Assembly: GCA_031400755.1 (NCBI GenBank) | Contig: JANNQL010000009.1 | Coordinates: forward strand, 1-57,662 | Reading direction: 5' to 3' | Source: VMSU01 sp031400755 | Lineage (GTDB): Bacteria > Desulfobacterota > Desulfobulbia > Desulfobulbales > VMSU01 | Length of the DNA stretch: 57,662 nucleotides | Shown here: positions 34,391 to 42,521 of the stretch, one piece after another | Layout of the letters: every line of letters begins with the position of its first letter | How positions within the stretch are numbered: the first letter of the stretch is position 1 | Position numbers and translations under genes: made by a program | Notes under the pieces: generated by a model | The model's database searches: none | What the model was told of the DNA's origin: nothing | Seen by the model: only the letters and a program-made list of their open reading frames with translations

Positions 34391-35181
34391 TATTAATTAT
34401 CTTGATTACGCATTTTGCGTGAAGCTACGTTTTAAGCCTTAGGAAGTCAACAGTTTTTGATATCTGATTATCATTGAAATTCAGCCAGTCTCCCAAGGCA
34501 TGAAAGTGATGCCGACAACTGCCATTTCACGCCGCCGGAGTGACGCCGGAGCGGTCCGGAAAAAGCGCGAGGACTGTCTGAGGGGCGCAGGCCCGAGTTC
34601 CGCAGCGCCCGGCCGCGACAAGTCACGGAGGGTACCCCGCGCAGCGGGGCAAGTGAGAGGCTGCCTTTTCTTTTGGTTCGTTTTCTTTGGGCAAGCAAAG
34701 AAAATGAACGAATGGCTGACTTACCTTAGGGAGACACGCGATGTCTCGCCTAATGGCGGTTGCTGGCCCCTCAAAGGGGCCTGATCGCAACCGGCTAAAA
34801 ACAACACAAAGCAACACCACGTCATTCCCGCGAAAGCGGGAATCCAGCGTCTCACCCCGCCTGCGGGGGGATTTATCATCAAGTAACTTTGATGAACTCG
34901 CAAAACGCCGTCACCCCGGCGAAAGCCGGGATCCAGATTGGTTGCCAGCCACCGAAACACTGGATTCCGGCCTTCGCCGGAATGACGGATAAAAATGAAG
35001 TTACTTGGAAGAGAAGGTGCATGGATTCCGGGTCGCGCTTCGCTTGCCCGGAATGACGACCTCAACACAAAACCTTATACTCCAGGGACTGTCAAACTTC
35101 GTGTGTCCCCAGGCAAAGCCGGGGGGTTACCTTACGTAATTGTGCTTGACGCGTTTAAGGACTCCATCGAGGGGCACCAAT
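34391..35181. repeat. Non-coding block of dispersed repeats
   Basis: Two kinds are visible. From about 34500 to 34800 is a dispersed sequence including a long hairpin TTCGTTTTCTTTG/CAAAGAAAATGAACGAA (34676-34712); its apparent peptides (KRTKRKGSLS) are known false ORFs of such repeats. From 34821 to 35057 are at least four copies of a short REP-like unit: ATTCCCGCGAAAGCGGGAAT (34824-34843), CACCCCGGCGAAAGCCGGGAT (34912-34932), and inverted units ending GGAATGACG (34961-34987 and 35022-35057). Confidence 0.7.
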
Positions 35182-35226
35182 AAAAAAAGGAGGCGCTGCC
35201 CTCTGCTGGCAGACATCTCCTTTTTT
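35182..35226 (-). terminator. Intrinsic terminator after the 57-residue small gene
   Basis: Stem AAAAGGAG (35185-35192) with CTCCTTTT (35217-35224) and an inner CTGCC/GGCAG pair. Read on minus it ends CCTTTTTTTATT. The left-to-right version also has a T run, so it may act in both directions. Confidence 0.75.
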
Positions 35227-35273
35227 ATCTGGGGACTATCTTCTGATCTTACTTCGACAAAGAAGTCAACTCC

Positions 35274-35447
35274 TCAGGCCCTTATCTCCGGTCGTTGCTC
35301 TGACTTTCTGTTTCTTGATTCAGGCCGCTGTTCATTGTATTTTCCCGTGAGCAACTCTTTGGCAGTCTCGTGTTCCCCTTCCTCAGCAAAAGCTACTGCC
35401 ATCATGATCCTGTCCCATGCGCTGATACGATTTGTGTTAGTTTCCAT
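35274..35447 (-). CDS. 57-residue FAEEGE small protein
   Basis: Too short for usual cut-offs but well supported: AAGGAG seven bases before the ATG (35445-35447), and an intrinsic terminator 48 bases after the stop. The protein METNTNRISAWDRIMMAVAF continues AEEGEHETAKELL and ends in a basic, probably disordered tail. The WDRIMMAVAFAEEGEHETAK segment matches the first 25 residues of the Usp-like protein at 30290-30772 (DAIMSAITFAEEGEFETAK). It may be a free-standing copy of that module, perhaps a small regulator in the same stress circuit. It is divergent from the Lon-receiver gene. Confidence 0.72.
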   Translation of the reverse strand: METNTNRISAWDRIMMAVAFAEEGEHETAKELLTGKYNEQRPESRNRKSEQRPEIRA

Positions 35448-36135
35448 GACGATCTCCTTTTTGTATTGATGTGTTATCGTAAATTACTTACCGTTAGTTA
35501 TGTCCAATCCGACTTGCAGGCTGCTTGGGGCTATTTTTTCTTGTGGGTTGTGAGATTGATGTTTCGTATCGCTTTTGGGCTCACCTCGCGCCTTGCTTGT
35601 GGTCTTGGACTCACCCCTCTTGCCTATTTCTATAGCAACAGGTGTGCCAAGTGTAATTTTATGTGTTAATATTTTGATATTATTGTATTTATATGAACAG
35701 ATGGTGTGCCATCGCAAAAAATCAAAATGATGCAAAGTCGAACGCCACGCTACGGCGAATCCTGTTTTGTCTAGATAAAACAGGCATATACACAATGTTG
35801 CATCAAGCGATTGCCTGTTGCATCTTGCATCGTTTTGCGCGATCACCTGAAGAGGGGGGGAGATGGGGCTTTGGCAAACAATTGAGTGTCGATTTATGCA
35901 GCATATTGGCCGACGACAACCCTCCCCCATGCCGTTGATTTTAAGATTTTCGGTATTAAAAAATCCCCTCCCCCCGTGCCTTTCGGGGGGAGGGCTAGGG
36001 TAGGGGCACATGAAGAAATACCCCCATCCCAACCTTCCCCCTTGGAAGGGGGAAGGAGTTTCAGGTTGGGTTACGCGCAGCTCAACCCAACCTTGTCTAC
36101 GATATTTAAAGTCGTACAACCTAGAGGTGATGCAG
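35448..36135. other. Intergenic region upstream of the Lon-receiver gene
   Basis: No gene supported. Contains a 24-base palindrome CCTGTTTT-N8-AAAACAGG (35761-35784), TTGCATC repeats (35795-35830), a CCCCCTCCCC/GGGGGGAGGG hairpin (about 35968-35995), a half copy of the family D repeat (36063-36093) and GAGGTG at 36124-36129, the ribosome site of the next gene. An open frame here from 36010 runs through these repeats and is not native. Confidence 0.5.
35761..35784. promoter_or_regulatory. Perfect-armed palindrome, possible operator
   Basis: CCTGTTTT (35761-35768), eight-base palindromic centre, AAAACAGG (35777-35784). It lies between the small FAEEGE gene and Lon-receiver. The binding protein is unknown. 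Confidence 0.35.
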
Positions 36136-38163
36136 ATGGGACTTTTCGATAAATGGCAGACTCAGGCCCAGGAAGGCGATCAGCAAGAATGCTCTGAAAT
36201 TGACCGACTGCGAGACAGCGTGGCGAAGGCCAACATGCCCTACCGGGTGCAAGAGGTCGCCCTGAAGGAGATTGACAAACTGGCCAACACCAACCCCTCG
36301 GCCACGGAATACACCATCGGCATCAACTATATCGAGTATCTCACCAGCCTGCCCTGGGACGTCATAACCGGGGACAATATGGACATCGTTCATGCCAAAA
36401 AAATTCTCGACGAGGAGCACTATGGCCTGGAGGACATCAAAAAGCGGATCTTGGAATACCTGGCAGTCCGGATTCTAAAATCATCCGGCAAACAAAAAGT
36501 GCTGGTCGTCGACGATGAAGAGACCGCCTGCCGAAATATCGAGCATGTCCTGACCAAGGACGGCTATGCGGTCTCAACCGCCCTAAGTGGCGTCGAGGCC
36601 CTTAATTTACTGGAGCGCCACAGCTTCGACATTGTGGTCACTGATTTGAAAATGGAATCAGTCGATGGCATGGAGGTCCTGGAAAAGGCCAAAGCCAGAG
36701 ACCCCTCGGTCGAGGTAATTATGATCTCCGGACACGCCACGCCACCGGTAGCACAGGAGGCCATCCAGAGAGGGTCATTCCATTTTCTGGCCAAGCCCTT
36801 CCAGTTGGATGAACTGCGGACAACCATCAAGGAGGCCTTGAAGAAGAAAAAATTGCACTTTGGGGTCAAGAGCCCGGCGCTTTGTTTTGTCGGCCCGCCC
36901 GGCACCGGCAAGACCTCTCTGCAACGATGTATCGCCAGAAGTCTTGGCCGCAAATTCATCCGCATATCGCTGGCCGGCATGAAAGACGAGGCGCAGATCA
37001 GGGGGCACCGCCGGAGTTATGTCGGGGCCTTGCCGGGCAGGATTATCCAGGAGATCCGCCGGGCAGGCTCAAAAAATCCGGTGGTGATGCTGGACGAGAT
37101 CGACAAGATCGGCCAGGATTTCAAGGGTGACCCGGCCTCCGCCCTCTTGGAGGTCCTGGACCCATCCCAGAACGCCTTTTTTATCGACCACTACCTGGAC
37201 GTGCCATTTGACTTGTCGAGCGTCATGTTCATCGCCACCGCCAACACCCTTGGCCCTATTCCCGCGCCACTCCTGGACCGTCTGGAGACGGTAACCCTCT
37301 CCGGCTACACTGAAGAGGAAAAAGAAGAGATTGCCTTTCGTTTCCTGATCCCGCGCGAGATTGAAGACGCCGGTCTCTCCCTGCACCCTCCGGTCTTCAC
37401 CCAGGCGGCTGTCCTAAAAATCATCCGGGAGCACACCAGAGAGTCAGGGCTGCGCAATCTCCGCCGCCAGATTGCCTCAATCTGCCGGAAAACAGCCCTT
37501 GAACTCCTAAGCGCCCCGGACAAAAATCTCCCTGCCGAGATAACTCCAGCGGCAGTCGATGCGCTCCTGGGGCCCCGCCGTTATTTTTTTGAACAAGCCG
37601 AAGAAAAAGAAAAAATCGGCCTGGCCACCGGCCTTGCCTTGACCGAATCCGGCGGCCAGATCATTTTTATCGAGGCGACGATCATGAAAGGCAAGGAGAA
37701 GCTTATCTTAACGGGATCGCTCGGTGAGGTCATGAAAGAGTCGGCGCAAGCGGCCTTAAGTTATGTCCGCAGTCACGCCGCGGCTTACGGCATCCAGGAA
37801 GATTTCTTTGCCGGACACGATATCCATATCCATATCCCGGCCGGGGGGGTCCCCAAGGACGGGCCATCCGCTGGTCTGCCGATGGCGATCTGCCTGATCT
37901 CGCTGTTGACCAAAAGGCCAGTCAGGAGGGATGTGGCCTTGACCGGCGAGTTGACCTTAAGCGGCAGAATCCTGCCAGTTGGCGGCGTCAAGGAGAAAAT
38001 TCTGGCCGCCCGCCGGGCCCAAATCAAGACCGTTATTCTGCCTTTACGCAATGAGGGCAATCTGCAGGAGATTGCGGCCTACATCACCAAGGACCTGCAG
38101 ATCGTCACCAGTGACGAAGTGGAAAAGATCGTTAACTTGGCGCTGTGCGCTGTAACTACTTAG
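36136..38163 (+). CDS. Lon protease with an inserted receiver domain (REC) and no N-terminal LAN domain
   Basis: 675 residues from MGLFDKWQTQAQEGD, six bases after GAGGTG. Residues 18-115 match only the helical part of the Lon N-region (ECSEIDRLRDSVAKANMPYR, HYGLEDIKKRILEYLAVRIL). Residues 120-236 are a complete receiver: acids Asp126/Asp127, phospho-acceptor Asp170 in VVTDLKM, Ser198, Lys220. Then the Lon AAA+ domain, Walker A GPPGTGKT (253-260), LDEIDK, and the protease domain with catalytic Ser578 (KDGPSAG) and Lys621 (GGVKEK). The globular substrate-binding LAN domain (about 240 residues in ordinary Lon) is absent. Degradation may be switched by phosphorylation. The stop TAG and last residues come from a family B repeat. 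Confidence 0.93.
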   Translation: MGLFDKWQTQAQEGDQQECSEIDRLRDSVAKANMPYRVQEVALKEIDKLANTNPSATEYTIGINYIEYLTSLPWDVITGDNMDIVHAKKILDEEHYGLEDIKKRILEYLAVRILKSSGKQKVLVVDDEETACRNIEHVLTKDGYAVSTALSGVEALNLLERHSFDIVVTDLKMESVDGMEVLEKAKARDPSVEVIMISGHATPPVAQEAIQRGSFHFLAKPFQLDELRTTIKEALKKKKLHFGVKSPALCFVGPPGTGKTSLQRCIARSLGRKFIRISLAGMKDEAQIRGHRRSYVGALPGRIIQEIRRAGSKNPVVMLDEIDKIGQDFKGDPASALLEVLDPSQNAFFIDHYLDVPFDLSSVMFIATANTLGPIPAPLLDRLETVTLSGYTEEEKEEIAFRFLIPREIEDAGLSLHPPVFTQAAVLKIIREHTRESGLRNLRRQIASICRKTALELLSAPDKNLPAEITPAAVDALLGPRRYFFEQAEEKEKIGLATGLALTESGGQIIFIEATIMKGKEKLILTGSLGEVMKESAQAALSYVRSHAAAYGIQEDFFAGHDIHIHIPAGGVPKDGPSAGLPMAICLISLLTKRPVRRDVALTGELTLSGRILPVGGVKEKILAARRAQIKTVILPLRNEGNLQEIAAYITKDLQIVTSDEVEKIVNLALCAVTT

Positions 38164-38315
38164 GTTGTTTAGACTGAAGGCTGAAGGCTGAAGGCTGTTA
38201 GCCGTTGTGCAAGAAGACGCATGGGTGCATCCACTAAAATGCTTTGAGTTTCGTATGGTCAGCATGAGCTCCCCTACAGTCTAATAGCCTACAGCCTATC
38301 GACCTGAGTAGTTAC
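38152..38315. repeat. Family B palindromic repeat, copy 2 (164 bp)
   Basis: Ends GTAACTACTTAGGTTG and, reverse-complemented, GTAACTACTCAGGTCG. Inside, CTGAAGG is repeated three times on the left and CCTACAG-type units on the right. The left end is read through by the Lon-receiver gene, giving its last residues VTT and its TAG stop. It fills most of the gap before the next Usp gene. Confidence 0.8.
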
Positions 38316-38467
38316 GTGCGCTTAGAATTACAACGAAACGATGGGTTGCGCAAAAGTGACATCCCGACTTGTATTCCAGGGCTGGATTCGCTATGATACA
38401 AATTGAAACATAGCGGCTTAGTGCAAACGGCGTCACTGCCATCAACCTGAATTGGAGAATGTAAGCC

Positions 38468-39334
38468 ATGGAAATGAAAAAAGAGTATCGAAAAGTACTG
38501 GTGCCGGTGGACGGGTCTGATTCCAGCTTTCATGCGCTCGAACAGGCCTTTCAGTTTTCATCTACCGAAAAAAGCTGGATAACGGTGGTCTGCGTGGCCC
38601 CCGACTACGAGGGCGACCTCGACACCCTGGCCACCGGCGGCGACATCCTGGCCAAGATGCGGCAACCCTGTGAAAGGGCCCTGGTCAAGGCCAGAGATAT
38701 CGCCGCTCACAAGGGGTACACCATAAAAACGGTGCTGGAAGAGGGCGAGACCTCCAGCCGCATTGTCGACCTAGCCGACGCCCACAACCGCGAAATGATC
38801 ATCATGGGTCGCCGTGGCCTCTCTAACCTCGAAAGGGCCTTTGTCGGCAGCGTCACCCAGCGGGTCATCGGCCAAAGCCATGGCGATGTGGTTGTGGTGC
38901 CTAATGGCGTGGCACTGGCCTGGAAAAAAATTATGGTCGCGACCGACGGCAGCCCCTGCAGTCTGGCCGCCGTCGAGCGGGCAGTCCGTTTTGCCAGGGC
39001 CTATGACGGCGAAATCGAGGTAGTGTCTGTGGTTGACGTTCCGGCTGAACTCTATGGCGATGCCCCGGACCTGGTCGAAGAGTTGGGCCGCAAGGCCAAG
39101 GGCTACGCTGATGATGCCGTCCAGATCGTCAAGGACAAAGGGCTTTCGGCCACTCCCCACGTCGTTGAAGGGGTGGCCTATGAAGTCATCCCCGATCTGG
39201 CCCGGACGCTTGGCACCCAGGTCATCGTCGTTGGCTCCCATGGCCGCACCGGCATGCGCCGCCTGCTGATGGGCAGCGTTGCCGAAAAGATTATCGGTTT
39301 TGCCTCCTGCCCGGTCCTGGTGGCCCGGCCTTAG
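38468..39334 (+). CDS. Tandem universal stress protein (two UspA domains)
   Basis: 288 residues from MEMKKEYRKVLVPVDGSDSS. Domain 1 ends with the ATP-type motif GRRGLSNLERAFVGSVTQRV; domain 2 starts KKIMVATDGSPCSLAAVERA and ends with GSHGRTGMRRLLMGSVAEKI. It is an intact close paralogue of the frameshifted gene at 32517-33379. Usp proteins bind ATP or other ligands and protect during starvation and other stresses. Position directly behind Lon-receiver suggests shared regulation. A weak GGAG precedes the ATG. Confidence 0.92.
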   Translation: MEMKKEYRKVLVPVDGSDSSFHALEQAFQFSSTEKSWITVVCVAPDYEGDLDTLATGGDILAKMRQPCERALVKARDIAAHKGYTIKTVLEEGETSSRIVDLADAHNREMIIMGRRGLSNLERAFVGSVTQRVIGQSHGDVVVVPNGVALAWKKIMVATDGSPCSLAAVERAVRFARAYDGEIEVVSVVDVPAELYGDAPDLVEELGRKAKGYADDAVQIVKDKGLSATPHVVEGVAYEVIPDLARTLGTQVIVVGSHGRTGMRRLLMGSVAEKIIGFASCPVLVARP

Positions 39335-39549
39335 TGCCAAGGGGCAATGCTTCCCTAAAGCCAACCCCTTCCATTTCGCTCAACTTTAGTCCGGTCGCAA
39401 TGCCGATGGGGCTGATCAACGCCTGTCGGCATAAGGATTCCCAGGGCAAATCCTCGCTCCAGCCCTTTGTCGCTACGCGAATTTCCCCTTCCCCCCCCTG
39501 GCTTCTTATGGTATATGAAACGCGTCTGTAGATTACGTGTCGGTTCGCA

Positions 39550-39706
39550 GGCTGCTTAGTCCCGTCCGGGTGGATGGGAACGGGGGACCCACCTTACGGG
39601 GCGTATCGCCGGACATTCGGCGTAGGGCAAACTCTTCGGCCCGAGCCCGTCAGCTAACCTCGTAAGCATCGAAGGGAAAGCACTCTCCAAACATGGAGGC
39701 CTTTCC
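39550..39706 (+). promoter_or_regulatory. Cyclic di-AMP riboswitch (ydaO/yuaA type) in the kup leader
   Basis: Conserved blocks appear in the right order: GGGGGACCCA (39582-39591), GGGGCGTATC (39598-39607), GTAGGG (39622-39627), then GCCCGAGCCCGTCAGC (39639-39654) and TAACCTCGTAAGC (39655-39667). A hairpin GGGAAAG...CTTTCCC (39674-39706) follows and could be the expression platform. The kup ATG is at 39733 with GGAG at 39722-39725. Known ydaO riboswitches turn off potassium uptake when c-di-AMP is high, which fits. Confidence 0.9.
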
Positions 39707-39732
39707 CCGTCACCATACAACGGAGATGCGCC

Positions 39733-41667
39733 ATGTCCACTTCCCCCTTGGCTGCTGGGCATGATGCCCATGTGGCCCATTTTCCGTCGTCCCTGCCCTT
39801 GTCTATCAAACCTAAAAATTCCAGTCTGGCGCTTGCCGCCTTAGGCATCATCTACGGTGATATCGGCACCAGTCCGCTCTATGCCGTCAAGGAGTGTTTT
39901 CACGGCCTGCACGCCATGGCCCTCTCCGAGGCCAACGTCTTAGGCGTCCTCTCCCTGATCTTCTGGTCGCTGACCATGGTGGTGAGCGTCAAGTACGTCA
40001 CCTTCATCATGAGCGCCAACAACCGGGGCGAAGGCGGCATCTTCGCTTTACTGGCCCTACTCGGCAGTTCCAAGACAAAGCACGGCAAGGCCAGGACCTT
40101 GCTTGCCACCTGCGCCATTTTCGGGGCAGCCCTGCTCTATGGCGATGGCATCATCACCCCGGCCATCTCCGTCCTCTCGGCAGTGGAGGGACTCAACGTG
40201 GCAACCGAGGCGGCAACCCGCTTTGTCCTGCCCATCACCTGCACCGTCCTCTTCTCCCTGTTCATGGTCCAAAAACATGGCACTGCCACCATCGGCAAGG
40301 TCTTTGGACCGGTAATGGTCATCTGGTTTTTGGCCATCGCCAGCCTTGGACTCACCCAGATCATCGAAAACCCCGACGTCATCGCTGCCGTCAATCCGAT
40401 GCACGCGGTCCGCTTCTTCATCACCAACCGGATGCATGGCATGGTGGTCCTGGGCTCCGTGGTCCTGTGCATCACCGGCGGCGAGGCCCTCTATGCCGAC
40501 ATGGGCCACTTCGGACGCCACCCCATCCAGCTCTCCTGGTACGCCATGGTCATGCCCGCCCTCATTCTGAACTATTTCGGCCAGGGCGCCCTCCTCCTCG
40601 CCAACCCGGATGCCGCGGCCAATCCCTTCTATGGTATGGTGCCGAACGCCCTGCTCTACCCCATGGTCGCCCTGGCCACCATGGCCTCGGTGATTGCCTC
40701 CCAGGCCATGATCTCAGGCATCTATTCCCTGACCCAGCAGGCCATCCAGCTTGGTTTCTCCCCCCGCATGCGCATCGTCCACACCTCGGAGCAGACCATG
40801 GGTCAGATTTATATGCCCGGCGTCAATATGGCGGTCATGGTTGGCTGCCTGGCCGTGGTCCTGACCTTTCAGGAATCGAGCCGCTTGGCAGCCGCCTACG
40901 GCATTGCGGTCACCGCCACCATGGCCATCACCTCGCTCCTCTATTTTGCCGTGCTGCACTGGCGCTGGCGCTGGCCCCTGTGGAAGAGCCTGACCATGCT
41001 TATCGTCTTTCTGTGCTTCGATATCGCCTTTCTGGGCGCCAACCTCCTCAAGGTAATCGATGGCGGCTGGTTCACCCTGCTGCTCGCCTTCGCACTGCTG
41101 CTCAGCATGGTGACCTGGCGGGACGGCCGGGCCATCATGGCCGCCAAACTTGCCGCCGCCGCCATCCCGATCGCCAAATTCCTCGACGACATGCAACTGA
41201 AGGCGCCACACCGGGTGCCCGGCACCGCCGTCTTCATGGCGGTCTCACCAACCGGCACCCCCACCGCCCTCCTGCACCACTACGAGCATAACAAGGTCCT
41301 GCACACCTCAGTCATCATCCTCTCCATTGTCTCGGCCGAGACCCCCGTGGTCGAAACCACCGACCGGGTGGATATCTTCCCGCTGGGCAACGGTTTTCAC
41401 CGCCTCATCGCCCACTACGGCTTTATGGAGACACCAAGCGTTCCGGAAATCGCCCGCTGCGCCACGGAACGGGGCCTGCGCATGCCCATCGACAACACGA
41501 CCTTCTACCTGGGCCGCGAGACCATCGTTGCCGGCCGCAAGGGCGGCATGGTCCGCCTGCGCAAACACCTGTTCGCCCTGATGTCACGAAACGCCTGGAA
41601 CGCGGTGTCCTTCTTCGGCATCCCGCTGCATCGCGTGGTGGAAATCGGCCGGCAGATCGAAATTTAG
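39733..41667 (+). CDS. kup: Kup potassium uptake transporter
   Basis: 644 residues, about twelve membrane helices followed by a cytoplasmic C-terminal domain. The family signature ALGIIYGDIGTSPLYAVKE is near the N-terminus, with GEGGIFALLAL and GGEALYADMGHFGRHPI later. It imports K+ with protons. Expression should be set by the c-di-AMP riboswitch just upstream, which links uptake to cellular K+ status. Length is normal. Confidence 0.97.
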   Translation: MSTSPLAAGHDAHVAHFPSSLPLSIKPKNSSLALAALGIIYGDIGTSPLYAVKECFHGLHAMALSEANVLGVLSLIFWSLTMVVSVKYVTFIMSANNRGEGGIFALLALLGSSKTKHGKARTLLATCAIFGAALLYGDGIITPAISVLSAVEGLNVATEAATRFVLPITCTVLFSLFMVQKHGTATIGKVFGPVMVIWFLAIASLGLTQIIENPDVIAAVNPMHAVRFFITNRMHGMVVLGSVVLCITGGEALYADMGHFGRHPIQLSWYAMVMPALILNYFGQGALLLANPDAAANPFYGMVPNALLYPMVALATMASVIASQAMISGIYSLTQQAIQLGFSPRMRIVHTSEQTMGQIYMPGVNMAVMVGCLAVVLTFQESSRLAAAYGIAVTATMAITSLLYFAVLHWRWRWPLWKSLTMLIVFLCFDIAFLGANLLKVIDGGWFTLLLAFALLLSMVTWRDGRAIMAAKLAAAAIPIAKFLDDMQLKAPHRVPGTAVFMAVSPTGTPTALLHHYEHNKVLHTSVIILSIVSAETPVVETTDRVDIFPLGNGFHRLIAHYGFMETPSVPEIARCATERGLRMPIDNTTFYLGRETIVAGRKGGMVRLRKHLFALMSRNAWNAVSFFGIPLHRVVEIGRQIEI

Positions 41668-41781
41668 TTTTTTTGTGCGCGCCTCGTATTTTATTGACAT
41701 CTCCGTTGCAGAACTGTACTTAAAAATAAGGTATAAATAGTGATTACTCACCATTAACTCTCCCCTCAGAGAAGTCCGCCT

Positions 41782-42459
41782 ATGATCGATGACACGCCAT
41801 TGCCCAAAAGCGGCGCCAACCGCCGGGAAAATTTTCGCATCGACAATGTCCTGCCGATCTCCCTCCGCAAAGTTGAGAACAATATATTGCCCATAGCCCA
41901 TGTGATTCCGGTGGCGGCGAACAACTCGACCACCGGGACATGGGAGGACAGCCTGAACTCTACCGCTGGTGAGTTTGACTCTTCATTTGCCCTTATGCTG
42001 ATTGAGGTCAACGCCAAGCTCGATGTCCTGCTCGATGCCCAGCACCTCACCAACAAAGCAGCAAAGGGCCCAGACCCTGCCATGCTCTCCATGAACCAAA
42101 TCCTGCTCCAGATAAACCTCAAGCTGGAGCACCTGCTTAGCGCCAGCAACCTGAGCCGGCCTGAGGACAGGATCCAGATCAGCACTGTCAGTTTGAGCGC
42201 CAGCGGTATTAAGCTGAAGACAAATGTTGATTTGGCCATTGGCGACCTGGTCGAGGTCCGCATGTTCATGAAGATCACCAAGCCATTTTGGCTCGTGGTT
42301 GGCGGTTCGGTGGTGCGGGCCACGCTCCTCCCCACAGGACAGCATGAGGTGGCGATCCATTTCACCGACATGGACGAGACGGTCAGTGACGAGATCTCCC
42401 GCTACGCCCTTATGGACCAAAAGAGACAGATCATGGCCCGCCGTGGCATTCGCAACTAG
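41782..42459 (+). CDS. PilZ domain protein upstream of motAB
   Basis: 225 residues. The N-terminal 110 residues are helical (LNAKLDVLLDAQHLTNKAA-like). The C-terminal part follows the PilZ pattern: TVSLSASGIKLKTNVDLAIG, VVGGSVVRATL and VAIHFTDMDETVSDEISRYA. The N-SxSxxG half of the c-di-GMP motif is recognisable (SLSASGIKL); an RxxxR motif is less clear (NRRENFRID at residues 14-22 is a candidate). It is 62 bases upstream of motA and likely tunes the stator in response to c-di-GMP, similar in logic to YcgR. Co-directional with motA-motB. Confidence 0.8.
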   Translation: MIDDTPLPKSGANRRENFRIDNVLPISLRKVENNILPIAHVIPVAANNSTTGTWEDSLNSTAGEFDSSFALMLIEVNAKLDVLLDAQHLTNKAAKGPDPAMLSMNQILLQINLKLEHLLSASNLSRPEDRIQISTVSLSASGIKLKTNVDLAIGDLVEVRMFMKITKPFWLVVGGSVVRATLLPTGQHEVAIHFTDMDETVSDEISRYALMDQKRQIMARRGIRN

Positions 42460-42521
42460 GTTCGAGATGGGGCTGCTTGTGCAGAAACCTGCGAACATAA
42501 ACTTCTAAGGAAACATACTCT

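Noticed and set aside
34471..34820. Short ORFs such as KRTKRKGSLSLAPL on both strands
   Set aside because: These are typical false peptides of dispersed repeats; no start signals and compositionally odd.
35761..35784. LexA box
   Set aside because: The arms resemble CTGT/ACAG, but the spacing is 14 rather than 8 bases and no SOS gene is near.
35693..35938. 81-residue plus-strand ORF (MNRWCAIAKNQNDA)
   Set aside because: No ribosome site, crosses a palindrome and TTGCATC repeats, no recognisable family.
36010..36135. Upstream extension of the Lon-receiver frame (MKKYPHPNLPPWKG)
   Set aside because: It runs through repeats; the ATG at 36136 has the ribosome site and begins a sensible protein.
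38316..38467. Sigma-54 promoter upstream of the intact Usp gene
   Set aside because: I looked for TGGC-N8-GC type sites here and before 32517 and 35447 and found none convincing.
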